Shown here: in pieces, positions 35,331-47,226 of the stretch
Layout of the letters: each line of letters begins with the position of its first letter
How positions within the stretch are numbered: the first letter of the stretch is position 1
Made by a program: the position numbers and the translations under genes
Origin: Carposina sasakii
Lineage: Eukaryota; Arthropoda; Insecta; Lepidoptera; Carposinidae
DNA: 64,000 nt
Assembly: GCA_014607495.2 (NCBI GenBank)
Contig: CP053156.1
Location: 11,904,001 to 11,968,000, forward strand
Direction of reading: 5' to 3'
The notes under the pieces: model-generated
Seen by the model: the letters and a program-made list of their open reading frames with translations, nothing else
The model's database searches: none
What the model was told of the DNA's origin: nothing

Positions 35331-36664
35331 AATCCGCTAGTTTGATCAGTAAGGTTCAGTTGGTGTGCCAACCCTACCCAATATGGAAGAACATAATCCA
35401 AATTTAACTGATTTCCAACAAGTCCCTAATAAAATGGAAAAACAAATGATAAATATCTCTAATAAATGTTTTGGAATCATAGACGTTTGTTGCTAAGTAC
35501 CCAATATATAGGTCCAATACCTTAGGACCATATCGGTACATGGAATTCCTGTGCTTGAAGTTGTAAATATTTATTATTATTACTTTAGAAATTTTGATGT
35601 GACGTTTAATCAAATTATAAGTGCATAAGTTTGCTAATAGGAAAACTATCATTTTCTCTGATTGTGCATGTAGCTCGCTAACTTTCACGTGCTTCTATTA
35701 TGGTTCAATGAATCTGAACAGCACAAATTATTATACTCGTACTTACATATACCTACCATATTGTCGTCTATTATAATGGTATCTCATATGCTCAAGTAGT
35801 TTGTATCCCTTTTCTGAGAAAATAAACCAAATTGCACAGTTAAAGCAACAACAACAAAGGAAACGAAAATATTTTATCATTATAACAAAACGCGTGTATA
35901 CAGGCGGTATGTCAAGCGTGAAATAGCGGTAGATCATTTGCCTTTACCCGTGGAATGTGCGTGTCACAACTATTAAATTAAATGTCTCTCTCTATAGTTT
36001 GGAGAGACAGAAGTTGTTTGGCATGCGGCAGTCTTAAGACAGTCCCACTTTAGCTTGACGGCCTTTTGTAGGTACATCAGTAACCTTTTGAGAGGTTACA
36101 TAATATTTAATATATAATAATAATAATAATAATGTTCTTAAGGTGTTTTTAACCTTTAGTATTTATTGTATCAGCTCAAGTAGCATGACCAGTGAAACAC
36201 GATATGACAAACCGATTTATCGACATTTAGCCTGTCAGAATACGATAAATATTGCCGCCATGTTGAATTTTGTATAGAGACGAACGATATCGTACGATAC
36301 GATATCCACAATGCGTGGTCATGCTAGAGGGGCTGGCGTTACAATTTGGAAGATGAATTTTAAAAGAGCTACGCTTATTCACTCACCTACGGGCCCTACA
36401 CTCGCCGCTATCTCTCGAAAATGTATCGTGATCGCATCCAAAGGCAAGTAACTACACTCGCAATAAGCAATATCTTTTTCTATACATTAAAATAAATTCG
36501 CAATATTATGTTGAGAGTTGTCACAAGTGCAACGTGTTAGAAACTAGAGGAAGTAAATTAAGTTGACGATGAAAGATGACTCTTTAGATTTATAGCCAAA
36601 CCGCAACTTTCCACTGACGACAATGCCTACTATGTAGTTATAGCGTGGTCTAGGTCATAAACAC
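35331..36664. other. No gene seen
   Basis: Contains an (ATA)n microsatellite at 36108-36133. Minus-strand frames at 35.4-35.9 kb are AT-driven and motif-free. Confidence 0.5.
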
Positions 36665-37053
36665 TACAGGGTGTTTTTTTGTGGCCACCTTTAACGAAGG
36701 GTACGTACTCTATACATCAAATAAAGTAAGTTTATGCCGAAAAAAATGCTGGGATTTTTTTTTTTTTTTTTCAAAATTTTTTTTTTATTACTTCATCTGG
36801 CGAAATTTATAGTGTCTAGTGTTTATGTTAGTTTTTTTATAGACAGATATTAATTATTTCTCGTGAAAAAATCTTGCTACGCGCGTCTATGTGCATTTAT
36901 GCAGAAAAACGCAGTCTATTTATTCAACTTTGGACCCTAATATTTTGGAAACCAGACACTTCCCAGGTATGCTTCCATGGAGAAAAATGATCGTGATGAT
37001 GAGGAGATTCCGTAGTTTTCGGGAACGTTGACGACCAAAAATCAACCTGTATA
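36665..37053. mobile_element. TIR element family ii, copy 2
   Basis: Begins tacagggtgtttttttgtgg and ends accaaaaatcaacctgtata, an inverted terminus of about 15 bp. The better-preserved partner of the 29.6 kb copy. Contains a 20-base T-run at ~36752. Confidence 0.85.
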
Positions 37054-37099
37054 CTAGTGTGGGATTGCTCGTACAGTTTACACATGCACATCAATCTAT

Positions 37100-37275
37100 C
37101 GCAGTCCAGACCACGCCACAAGGCTACTGCCATAGAGGGGTTTTTCCCGTAGTTAACACTCTGGGTAGGCGGGTTGGTTACAGTGAGATTTTCGGACTAT
37201 ATTGCACTGCTGACCTTTTGGAAACCCTTAATCGCATCGTATGATACCCACGGGCATACATAGGCTGATACTCTT
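37100..37275. repeat. RTE-related dispersed repeat, unsplit copy
   Basis: gcagtccagaccacgccaca, the gccatagagggg/tttttcccg hairpin, gtaggcgggttggt and gaaacccttaatcgcatcg occur contiguously. It demonstrates the arrangement that copy A splits at 3.4-4.9 kb. Confidence 0.65.
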
Positions 37276-37806
37276 CAATAGCAAGTTAGTATAGGTATAT
37301 TTTATTTTTTATAAGCCATGTAATGGCTCATTTAAAAAATCTGCATATCTAACTATAGAAATAAAACAAAATAAGTGCATACACATATTGAAAGATAGTC
37401 TAATCGTCCTGCTTTTTCTTTTCTGCGGTTATGATAATTATCTTCTGTTACGATCTTGTTTGAACGACTATTTAAACTAACACTATACTTGTTTCGTAAT
37501 TACTAGATATGTAGACTATTTAACACTATACCTATAGGATACTTGTTTCCTAATACTAGATATGTATAGATTACTGCATCGGTAAACTTGACCCTCTACG
37601 TGCTTATTTGGTTCACTGGATAATAATGTTTATGTTTACATACCCTTAATTAACAGCAAGCTTCTGCAAATATTGCCTTAAATTAGTGTTTATAGGTTCA
37701 TCATCATCATACCTACCTAGTATGCCTAGAATCAAATTCTTAGTCGTTATTAGTCTATAACGTATTCTTATCGCAAAGTTATCAATTTAAAAATGATCTC
37801 ATTTAT

Positions 37807-37912
37807 TATTATTCACTATGGGTGCGCCCACCACCGGGCCCTATACCCTCCACTGACCCTCGGATCTGATAACTCATAATTGCGAAAACAGGCACGCAAT
37901 TATGAGTTATGT
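37807..37912. repeat. SINE/PLE shared module plus small palindrome
   Basis: cactatgggtgcgcccacc and gggccctataccctcc match both SINE-B at 56.8 kb and the PLE termini. The end forms an inverted repeat, ataactcataattgcg / cgcaattatgagttat, around aaaacaggca. Confidence 0.75.
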
Positions 37913-38390
37913 CATGCGAAGTAAACAAAGGTCATGGGCTATGGGGCTGTATGTTGGGTGGGGTTGGGTAACTGGGCTATTGAAGGAGACTAACGGACGC
38001 CTGCCATTACAACCAAGTCTCATAATTTTTTGGTGGCAGGCGGTGACTCGCCGACTCATTTCATGGGCCCCCTGAAACGGCCGCACGCACGGAGCGACAA
38101 AGTGGGCAACATTTGGTGAGCGGCTAGGGTGGAGGGGTGCCCCTGGACTTTAAACCGAAGCCAACTCACCACTTACTGACGGGCACGTCCACCCTCGAGC
38201 TGTCATAGCTCTCGCGACTCCACTCTGCCCGGCCGGCGAAGGCAAGGCAGAGGTGGGGGAACTGTTCCTCGTCAGACCTCACTCCGGCGCCGGAGATGAG
38301 GAACAGGGTCTTCCCCCGGGAGCACTTTAGGTCCGTGGGAACGCTACCTCCCAACAGCTCGCCACAAGCTGCCCTGCGGGCTTATTATTA
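37913..38390. repeat. GC-rich island, probable LINE 3' UTR
   Basis: Strikingly GC-rich for this window (accctcgagctgtcatagct, ccggccggcgaaggcaagg, cggagatgaggaacagggtc). It ends in gggcttattattattattat, a (TTA)n tail of the kind some LINEs leave. No long frame, and no second copy here. The family is not identified. Confidence 0.45.
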
Positions 38391-38989
38391 TTATTATATT
38401 ATACTCGTATATGTAAACAGGCAGGCAGTTGAGGCAACTGATTTTCCCTGTATCTGAATGATCTCGTCTTAGGTTTTTCTATGTTCTTTAATGTGTTTGT
38501 CTAGTTTGTTTACTTTAAGAAATAACCCGACTGCGTAAAAATTTTGACCTAGTGTCATTCTCAAGACTAAGACAATTCTAATTCATACCTCTCAAGCTCA
38601 AATGCGACAGCCTTTTAGGCTCTAGAGCGTGCGGAAGAAATATAGAAAAGCTGTAATACATGCTTTTAAATATTATTATTAGCCTTGCACATAATCTCAA
38701 CCCACTCGATTCATGTTCAAACCAACAATACAAAAATTAGAATTTGAATGGGAACGTATAGACTTAAATCTGAATAGATCAAAATTTTATTTCTTTTCTT
38801 GACTTAGGTATACAGTTGTTGTAAATGTTATATACCAATTTGTTGTGTAAAACGTACTGCTATGCTGTTATCCGCGTAGATAATATGCTAACTGGTTTCA
38901 TCTTTGCAATCACGAAATTTTTTATACAACTTTGTTAGTATTTGGGTTTTAAATAAAATATACACCAGTTCGTGACAGACAAAAAAAAA

Positions 38990-39127
38990 TGCGTAAAGTT
39001 AGGCGACCTCTGGCTAGATCGATGGAGGTGACTGGATGGCAAAAACTGGAGATCGAGCCTTGTGGCGTGTTCTGGGGGAGGCCTACGTCCAGCTGTGGAC
39101 TGCAACAGGCTGACGATACGATACGAT
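38990..39127 (+). pseudogene. RTE 3'-end relic
   Basis: gatcgagccttgtggcgtg and ggaggcctacgtccagctgt correspond to the final R-A-L-W-R-.-L-.-E-A-Y-V-Q residues of RTE, followed by a short (CGATA)n tail (gacgatacgatacgat). Confidence 0.8.
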
Positions 39128-39689
39128 GGTAAAGCTTCGTGGTTTGAAATAAAAAGTTCCAAAAATAGCGATTTCAGACTCTTCTGTAGTAGGTGTTGAT
39201 ACCCTATCAAGGCCTTGCCTATTTTCAAAACCTACTGGAATCAGGCAAAGAAAAACATAATTATTCGGCAATGAATGAGGTCGGCCTAAATAAATACGAG
39301 ACAAGTGATATTAACAAATCTAAACGAATCGTCTAGTCGCTCATTAGTTTTCATTATCCTTAAATGTTATAATACGTCTGAATAACAATAAAAGCCTATT
39401 ACTAATACACCTATTAATTTAGACTTTAGGGATATTAGGTACAACCTTTAGGTACTAATATAAAATGGAAAAAAAAAATTGTATAAATCCGCAGTGCTTT
39501 TACCTAATTTGCAATAGCAGAGCCGGAGCAATGCGATAGCAAAAATTGAAACCGCCTCGCACACACATATTCTCAATTTTTGGTATGTTGCAAACGTGGT
39601 GCGATGCAATGAATATCGACGTTTGCCTCCGAGTCATGAATTGGATAAATTGTATCTATTTTCCTATTTAAATTTATCTACCATTGCTT

Positions 39690-39760
39690 AGAACTTTCAA
39701 TGCAAGACCTAGGGATGTTAGTTAATTACTAGGATATTGTGTTGTTAAATTATGTGGCTA
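39690..39760 (-). repeat. SINE-like repeat D, heavily decayed
   Basis: accattgcttagaactttc, aagacctagggatgt and aggatattgtgttgt follow the same order as 9183-9270. Confidence 0.45.
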
Positions 39761-39929
39761 CTCGTATTTTATTTCCGGTTTTACCCAGAAACACTAGATA
39801 ATAAGCTAATACCTGCTGTATATATTCACAATATTTCACATTAATGTCTCTAAATTGATCAAGATTGTAGAATCCATATTTCTTTGTCACTAAATTCCCA
39901 CAGACGATTTCTTTTTTTGTTAATGAACT

Positions 39930-40145
39930 TGCATCATATTATATTAGAAGACCAGCGACCTGCCCCGGCTTTGCACGAGTGCTATGCTGATACTATACAT
40001 ATAAACCTTCCTCTTATTATTAAACCGCATCCGCAACTCTATCTATTAAACCGCATCAATATCTGTTGCGTAGTTTTAAAGTTCTAAGCATACATAGGGA
40101 CAGACAGACAGCAGGAAGCGACTTTGTTTTATAATATATAGTGAT
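39930..40145 (+). mobile_element. 'ccccggctttgcacg' interspersed element
   Basis: cagcgacctgccccggctt, ctatctattaaaccgcatc, ttgcgtagttttaaagttc and gaagcgactttgttttata. I recall this combination from short non-autonomous elements widespread in animals, probably Helitron-related. Single copy here, so the ends are uncertain. Confidence 0.5.
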
Positions 40146-40527
40146 AAAAGCTATCCTATCTTGTTTATTACGAACCAGTGAGCCAATTCCTGAAAAATCT
40201 CGAGTTGGAAGGAAGCCGAAACGGAACTATTGTACACGCTCAGAACAAAGTAATAATTACTGTACGGTGACGTAATTAGACACATTTCAGCACGAGACAG
40301 ATATTTAATTTTATTCTGTCATAATCATGGCCACGGCATGCTAAAATATACCTTAACACTCCAGCGGTAAGTAAATATTGCTTCGCACCGCGTTTAGTTA
40401 ACGGTTCGTTAGTGGTTGCGTTTCGGCTCAAATTTTTTGGGGAATTGCCCCCCAGGAATCACATTATTTTTGTTTATACAGTTGCTTGCTTAAAACGTGC
40501 ATACTAATATTTATATTTTTGTTACAG

Positions 40528-40724
40528 GTAACTTCATTGTTAAAACAAAGCTAACGAAGTGAACTAAGTGAAGTGAAGTTATGAGCTGATTTGGAAGTTA
40601 TGCTACAGTGCAGTGTATTGTTTTCACAAATGAGGCGGCGGAGACGACTTCACGAACACCCTGTATAGTGAAATTGGTACAATGCTCACGAGAATCATCT
40701 GGATTTTAGGATGTGTTACTATAG
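40528..40724 (+). CDS. Candidate first coding exon of an unidentified secreted or membrane protein (coding part 40682-40724)
   Basis: A branch-point-like tactaat (40502-40508) and a T-rich tract precede the acceptor ttgttacag/gt at 40527. The exon then has a ~150-nt leader and an ATG at 40682 in context acaATG, giving MLTRIIWILGCVTI, followed by a strong donor G/GTAAGT at 40725. The coding part ends in phase 1. A basic residue followed by a hydrophobic stretch looks like a signal-peptide start. Two upstream ORFs occur in the leader: ATG-one codon-stop at 40581-40589, and a 22-codon one at 40600-40668. No repeat match appears in the window. The next exon was not found here; the next 20 kb has no convincing continuation. 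The upstream non-coding exon could be at 14.4 kb (inference). Confidence 0.5.
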
Positions 40725-40730
40725 GTAAGT

Positions 40731-42499
40731 TTAGGGCTTTTTGTTTATTTCTACATAAGATAATTTAGCTACCTTTGGGTTAATTATAGGAGAAGAAAAG
40801 TTTTCTCATAATGTATAGGTATAATAAGGCGCATTGTAAAATCCGTTGTACTAGGGGAAGATGGGGTAGTGGGGGTCACTTAAGCAAGTATTAGAATACA
40901 AAAGCTAAAATTAATATAAAAAAATATTGCAACCGCGTCATGACAAAATTTACTTAATTAGCTATAATTTGAGATCAGTAATCATCACATTAATAATCAT
41001 ATTTGGGAAATATAAATGTACCAAAAAAAAAAACTGATTTGACTAAAAGAGAATCGGGTGGTCCCGGTTTTTTTCTTCATAAAATATGAAGAAAAAATAA
41101 TAAACACAAAAACACAAAATATACATTAGAAAAATCGGGATTTAAGTAGGAAATCATTACACCAAATGTACAAGTAAAACCTTAAAAAAGTAACATACAA
41201 GTAGATCAATAACTATAAAAGTTACTGTATATTTTGCGTATGTGAAAACTTACATCGGCGAGCCGCAAAAACAAAACACACCTCTCATTCTCTATGCTGT
41301 CGCCATACCCACGCGGCACGCTCGCAGCGAACGGCTAGGGGAACAGAGCGGGCAGGGAGGACCCTTAACGCGTTTCTATTAGTGTTACTTTTGGACATGC
41401 GTGGGTGACGCTGTTTTGTAATGCGTCTTTCAAGGAAAATTAAACTTGTGATACGTTCTACAAACGTGATTTGATCTTTCATTAAGATTTAAGTTATTTC
41501 AGCCTGAATGTTGATAAGACGCATTACAAAATAGCGTATTCTATAACACAAACACAAAGTAAAGACGTCATAACTTTACTCCGAAGTGTTGTTCTATATT
41601 TAGTCGTCGACGTTTGGTCTTATTGATTTCACCAACATACAATCTTACACAAGATAGTGTCATATTTTAAGAGCTAACGTTACAATTCTTGTCGGTTCCT
41701 AGTTTTGATATTGTCGTTCCAAGTCACGTAGGAGCTAGCTTTTTATGTCTCAAGAGAAGTCCGTAAAGTAACTTTGCGGACGAGGGAAGCTGAGTATGAA
41801 GTGTTTCCTCAAAAAAGTAAAAGACCAAGATAACGATACGACATGATAAGATATTTCTACAAAACATGTATATATGGTTTATAAACGGAAATGCTACAAA
41901 ACCCACTGACATAATTTGAGACACAGAATCACATGTTTATTTTAACAGAGAGCGTGGAGAATCCCTCAGGAATGACTGAAATCAGATTAACAAAATAAAC
42001 GGGAAGTTTATGCGAGCAACGTCGTGGGTAGCCAGTTGTTGAAAAGAATAAGTAGAATTATCCACTTAAAGTAAATTTTGCAGGCTCTACAAAACTAAAA
42101 TATACTTCGTTTTCAACTTTTAAAAGCATATGAGCCGTAAAAAGAAAAATGTAAGGTCATAAAACTTTGCACTTTGACACTGAATGGCCTTTGAGGGTAA
42201 GTACATCTTAATATGATGTTCGTTGATGCAGAATTGCAGACACATATACCTAATACAGCTTTGACGTAGGAACATGAAACTACACACGTAATACGAGTAC
42301 ACACTGCTGGTTTAACCGTCTACACTTCGTAGCTCAGTCAAGTCAGGCTTAGGCAATGAATCATCGTTTGCCATCGATCTTCGTTGTCGCAACACTCCCA
42401 ATAAAATCTGGAAAATTCATCATGTGACTTGACGAATGAAATTGAATGCATCTATTGAAGCAAATATGTCGGTGATCAACCTCTATAGATTTGATCGAG
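40731..42499. other. Probable intron or intergenic sequence
   Basis: If the 40.5 kb exon is real, this is its intron. Contains a small palindrome (ttttttcttcat / atgaagaaaaaa, ~41072-41098) and a GC-richer patch at 41240-41370 without a recognisable frame. Confidence 0.4.
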
Positions 42500-42512
42500 A
42501 AATAATATAACT

Positions 42513-42800
42513 CTATTGAGGGATCGCCCACCACCGGGCCCTATACCCTCCGCTGACCCTCGGATCTGCCGACTCATGATCACGAACACAAGACACTATA
42601 GTCGCAACGAGAAGCCAGATCTAAGCACCTAGCATGCAACTATAAATACATAGCTGCTAATCCGAAAACCAATTAAAATTTTAATCGACATAAGTTTCGC
42701 CAACACCCGTGGCATCATCAGGATTAGTTTTCCATGTTAGTTCTATCTACCGAACCAACTAACTAACAACTAAAACCAATGTATTGCCAAATACAAATAA
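42513..42800 (-). mobile_element. Solo PLE terminal-repeat insertion with TSD
   Basis: An exact 13-bp duplication, aaataatataact, flanks it at 42500-42512 and 42801-42813. The insert is the PLE 3' terminal region (ctattgagggatcgccc through accaatgtattgcc), antisense and truncated before the coding part, ending in a short A-rich tail. It is therefore a separate retrotransposition product of the PLE family and not a fragment of the 21 kb copy. Confidence 0.92.
42682..42726 (-). ncRNA. Hammerhead ribozyme motif, solo PLE terminus
   Basis: The same core as the two 21-23 kb copies (CUGAUGA, GCCA/UGGC, GAAAC, GUC, helix I UAAUC/GAUUA). One change in the helix III segment, ACUUAUGU instead of ACAUAUGU, leaves the conserved core intact. 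Confidence 0.85.
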
Positions 42801-43714
42801 AAATAATATAACTTTTGTCTTCTTAGACTCCAGTATACAAATAGCCTTACAAAAATTTACAAGATGCTGTAAATGTGTATAAACGTTAGGGATATCTAGC
42901 GTACTCATTTTTATTTTTTTACCACGGAGAGTGCACTTTGATACAAGTCATATTCTCAAGACTCCTTTGATACGTCTCAGAATCACTGTGAAAAGGAATA
43001 AGTAGTGAGTGAGCTCTTCCACTTTACCGTACGTGTGTATGAGGTGTTTCCTCGCAATTTGCTCCTAGAATTTCTGAAATTCATGAGTGTTTAACATGCC
43101 GTACCGTATTTAGTGCGCTGCGCTTAAAATGTTGCGATGTTCATTTTAAGATGATGATTTAGGGTTTAGCAAAAGGAAACTGTGAACACACATTTTACAC
43201 ATGAAGCAGAACGGATTTCGATTTTAATTTTTAACGTCTAGCTCTTACTTCAAGAAACTAAAATTATAGCAAATAGTAAACATCATACTTGTAGGGTCAA
43301 TTCATTTATGCAATTTTTACATAACCTTATCGATGACACTTAAGTGATAAAATATTTTTTCTTTTGGGACCTAAATATTTATCATTAAGGAATTAAAATA
43401 CGTGCGCTGCAGTTGGCTATGCCTACACAGTTAGTCAGTAACCCTATAATAATACTAAATAATATAATTCAAATATAAATTTTATATTAAAATAACCGGC
43501 ATTAAAAAAACGTATCTGCTTAGTTTTTTTTCATTCTTCATATTTCTGTGATAAGTAAGTAATTAATTTTGTCACAAGGTAGTTTTTAATTTTTTTAGTT
43601 TAATATTTAAGCTTAAATTTATATTATAATTAAAGTTTATGAAATATGTATAATGCTTGCTCTCAAAATTATTGCGCACACTACTTTAAAATAAAATATT
43701 AAAATGTTCACACC

Positions 43715-43805
43715 ATTCACAGCAAATAAGCCTAATCCCCAACTAAGATCCCTTAGGTCTTGTGTCGTGGCTACTAAGCAACGGTATATAAATACGTAGA
43801 AGGTA
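43715..43805 (+). repeat. SINE-like repeat D fragment
   Basis: actaagatcccttaggtct, tgtcgtggctactaagcaac and ggtatataaatacg match 48380-48435. Confidence 0.65.
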
Positions 43806-44369
43806 CATTTGACAAATCTCAGACAAGATAACCAGTATTCTTACTTAAGTTATCAGATCTAACAAAAAAAAATAGAAACAAGTTGATGCAACAGGTACTT
43901 ATAACAATACCGCTAAGGTAGAACATAAAGAAGACTATTTCTCGAATTATAAAACAGCATATTCCTGTTCAGTATTTCAAAATGGCCGCAACAGTAACAA
44001 TAATGACAGTTTTTATTACAGTAACGTTATATCTTATCATTTTTAGACGAAATAATTGAAGTTCTATATTTAATCCGCTTACCAAGCCACTTATTTTAGG
44101 ACTTAGTGCTCTGAAGTAATTATTTTTTTCCTGGTTAGGCAGCTTGTGTATTTTTTAAATTTATATATATTATATAACCACATAATATGTCATAGTTATC
44201 TTTATATCATTTGCACACTGTACCCGGATCCGTGAAAAGCAGTCACTGATGTCAAATTAATATTTACATAAAATATACATACGTATGCATACGAACATTG
44301 TTGTGTTATAATGCAAAAACCAGAACTGCAGTATCACGAGGGAGATTCAACAGTCATGTTTTGAATAGC

Positions 44370-44465
44370 TCAATGTCTGAGAGAACGCCTCTGAGTTCCT
44401 TAGTCGACTCTTTCGACATGCACGGAAGGAGAGCAGCTGATGTATTCTAGTAATACCCCGCATCA
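44370..44465 (-). repeat. Dispersed repeat S copy
   Basis: tgtctgagagaacgcctctg, ttagtcgactctttcgacat and gcagctgatgtattct correspond to 9785-9870 in reverse and to 29445-29520. Confidence 0.6.
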
Positions 44466-45099
44466 GCATCATTCAGCATGGCATCTATTTATAACTTTAT
44501 CAAACCACAGTTTAAAATCGGAACCCATATGTAACCTAGGTAATAATCAACCTTAAAATACTTTATTACAATCACGTTAGGAAGTAAAATTGCTTGAAAT
44601 GTTCTTGTGAAATATGTATGCTACAATGACTCTTGTCTCGTCTAAAAGTCAATGACTTGGGTAAGCATTAGCGTCAAGGAATTAAATATGAAAATAATTC
44701 TTGCAAGTCTATACCACGATCTTCTTGTCACGAGTTTCTTGTATCGTTTTCCTTTCCTTCCTTTTCTTCTCCTTCCTCTCGTTCGCGAACTGGCCGGCGG
44801 CAGTGGCAGCTCAAATAGAATTAGCGCCTAAAGTTATTAGATAAAGTATTCACTTAACTCTACCTTTCTATATTAAAATATTGAATAAATTGATATGAAA
44901 GACAAAAAAACAAAAATCTAAAGACCGACACGTAAACCATCACCATGTGATGAATGATTTAAAATACATTTTGAATTACGTACTTTTAAAAAGGCACCTT
45001 CCTATGTTGTTTTAGAACATAATAATTTTAAATCTTCATTCACCAACGAAATTGGAATTCAAGACTTAATAATACTGCATTTAAACTTAATTTTCGTAA

Positions 45100-45300
45100 A
45101 TTTTGGCACATAGTACAAACAAGCACTGAGGCGACGAAATGACGCAAATAAGTAGCTTCCGTCGAGGCTGGAATATTTACGTTACGTTTGAGGGATTCCG
45201 CAGCTTCGGCTGCGCCACCTCCTTTTTGCGATGTTTCTGGTAGATGGGACGGTGCCAGTGTGTCAACGCATGTAGCGTCCCACACTAGGGGCCGTCCAAT
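45100..45300 (-). pseudogene. LINE-derived C-terminal relic (VWDATCVDTLAPSH)
   Basis: The minus strand reads RPLVWDATCVDTLAPSHLP then GGGAAEAAESLKR. A one-base frameshift follows, and the sequence continues RKYSSLDGSYLFASF. The series 'V-D-V-T-C-V-D-T-L-A-P-S-H...AGAAAEAAE..KRRKY' is a hallmark of C-terminal tails attached to many animal LINE-related reverse transcriptase copies. Host function is not implied. The frameshift and short length mark a dead fragment. Confidence 0.7.
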
Positions 45301-47050
45301 CTTCCATGGTTAGTATAGTTATGATATGGATCTCTTTTTGTACTTATTTAATAATAAGAAGCCATCTATTTACGAGTAGTTGTAAAAATAACTAACTACC
45401 TAAACAACAATAAAGGGACACAGAATAGATTACTAATTAAATAGTTATTGCACAGAAAATTAAGTATTAATAAAATTCTATGTAAGATCCATTCTAAACA
45501 ATCACCTTGTTAGATTATTTATTTAGATCATAAATTATTGTTTAGTTCAAAAGCAAGCGTCCAGAACAAATCCTGTCTCAAAGGGGATTATGCAAATATG
45601 TTTAATACAAATAAATTTAACATTATTAACAAGAATTATTATGTAATGATTCAACATAATGATATCGTATACACATAATTACTAATCGGATTTTCCATTA
45701 AAATTATAAAATATGCATTAATTTCCAATCAAATTTCGATAAAAATTCGACTCTGGTGGTTCAGGAAATCACTTCTAACTTCTAATCCACCGAAGCATTA
45801 GATTTCTAGCATTAGATGTTCTTAGAAAGTACTAGGATGCCAGCACTTTAAAGGAGGTATCGTATCCCATATAAGGCACACATATTCACAGTCCAGTATC
45901 AAACACATACACTGCATGCACACTGAAGCTGATATTCCCGTTCTATCCAATTCGTTCTAACCTATTTAGAGTAGCGTTCTAAAGCGAGACAGCTAGTGGG
46001 TGCGTGTATGTGCAGGTCCCACAGGTTTTCTATGTTGCATTAGCATCAGGCGAACTTCGACCGAAAGTTTTAAGCAGTAAAGGTGGTATATGCAGTTCTC
46101 CGCGTGAGATAACATTGTGTATGTTTTTTTTCAGCTATCCTTATTCTGTATATCGTTTTGTGGGAACTCGCTATTCGACTAGGCGTCTAGGCTGAATTTG
46201 TACCAGAGCTCAATAAATACTAAGCAGTATTTTTAGCAACTATAGTTCATATTGCATCTATTAATATAGAAACATGCTAAACGCATTAATTTATAAGTTT
46301 ATAGCTAAAAGTAACTGCCTGTAAAGGTAACATCTTTACGGGTGGTCCAAAAGGTGACGTCTCTAATTTTTTTTTTAGATTCCTTACACCTGGGTCTATC
46401 CGAAAATACCCTATGTATGTTCCGCGATTTTTGATAGTTTAGAAGTTATGATTTTAGGCGAATTTACAAATTTCTTCCCCAAGGAGCTAAAAAATCATAA
46501 CTTGGTTAGTAAAATGAATTTGTTAAAAAAAATCAATAAAATATTAAATTACTCTTTCATATCATAAATTTAATAACATAACATTTACTATTACAAGTTT
46601 CTAAAAAAGGGTCAAAAGTGAAAATTTTAGGTTTGACTCAAATGGAGTTAAATTTTGAAAGTGCTCTTAAAAATAGTTAATGGACGTTTCATAGGTTAAA
46701 ACTACTTTTAAAAACTTCTGCAATTTGTCAGAGTTGCTAAGTGGCTTAGAGAAATTCAAAACGATCATATTACAGAAAAATAATTAACAAAAAAAAAGCT
46801 ATTATAGGAGACCTTTATCAACGCAATAGTACCTACTCTAATCTGTAACTCAAATTTATCTGTACATTGGAGTAAAAACAAATTCCCGGCACTTCCTAGA
46901 GCTAAAAGAAGACAAAACGACACTTTCTAGAATTTACGAAAATGTTTGTCTACCTGTATGATTCTTTGCGCATCATGCAAATTTTGATTGTTTTATTAAA
47001 ACTGGTGCATATTTTAGCACTAGATAAAAGTAATTCACCTGATTTACGAT
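45301..47050. other. No gene seen
   Basis: A 63-codon frame at 46004-46195 follows an acceptor-like tatgtgcag. Joining it in phase to the 40.5 kb exon reaches a stop after about 21 codons, so it is not a convincing second exon. 46380-46790 is an AT-rich block resembling decayed DNA transposon. Confidence 0.4.
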
Positions 47051-47096
47051 AACCCCTAAGCTTTTTCCTTAACATACCCTTTCTGTTACACCCTGT
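47051..47096. mobile_element. Hairpin family iii, right end only
   Basis: ctttttccttaacatacc followed by ctttctgttacaccctgta equals the right terminus of the 28.2 kb copy. The left end was not located and may lie near 46340. Confidence 0.55.
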
Positions 47097-47099
47097 ATA

Positions 47100-47226
47100 C
47101 GTTTAAATTAGGAATATGATAAAATTATTAATAAAGAAAATGGAAAAAATCCTTCACCCGAGTGGGAATCGAATCCACGACCACTGCAAACCGTGCGAGC
47201 CGCTATAACCACTAAGCCACCGGGTC
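47100..47226 (-). mobile_element. tRNA-headed SINE-C
   Basis: On the minus strand: ggtggcttagtggttatag (A-box side), gattcgattcccactcgg (B-box side), then a tail gaaggattttttccatttt... The anticodon arm and acceptor stem do not form a proper tRNA. The same tail appears at the window edge (63948-63990). Confidence 0.75.

Larger units (their letters stand above)
42814..45099. other. Gene-poor stretch
   Basis: Includes a repeat D fragment (43715-43805), a repeat S copy (44370-44465) and a GC-richer cggccggcggcagtggcag patch at 44790-44815. No coding frame with motifs. Confidence 0.5.

Noticed and set aside
41285..41482. 65-codon minus-strand protein
   Set aside because: Basic, low-information translation with no motif; GC-richer local composition only.
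46004..46195. Second exon for the 40.5 kb gene
   Set aside because: An acceptor-like site precedes it, but the phase-compatible reading stops after about 21 codons and no donor precedes the stop.
47156..47226. tRNA gene on the minus strand
   Set aside because: Internal promoter boxes only, followed by a repeated tail also found at 63.95 kb; SINE.
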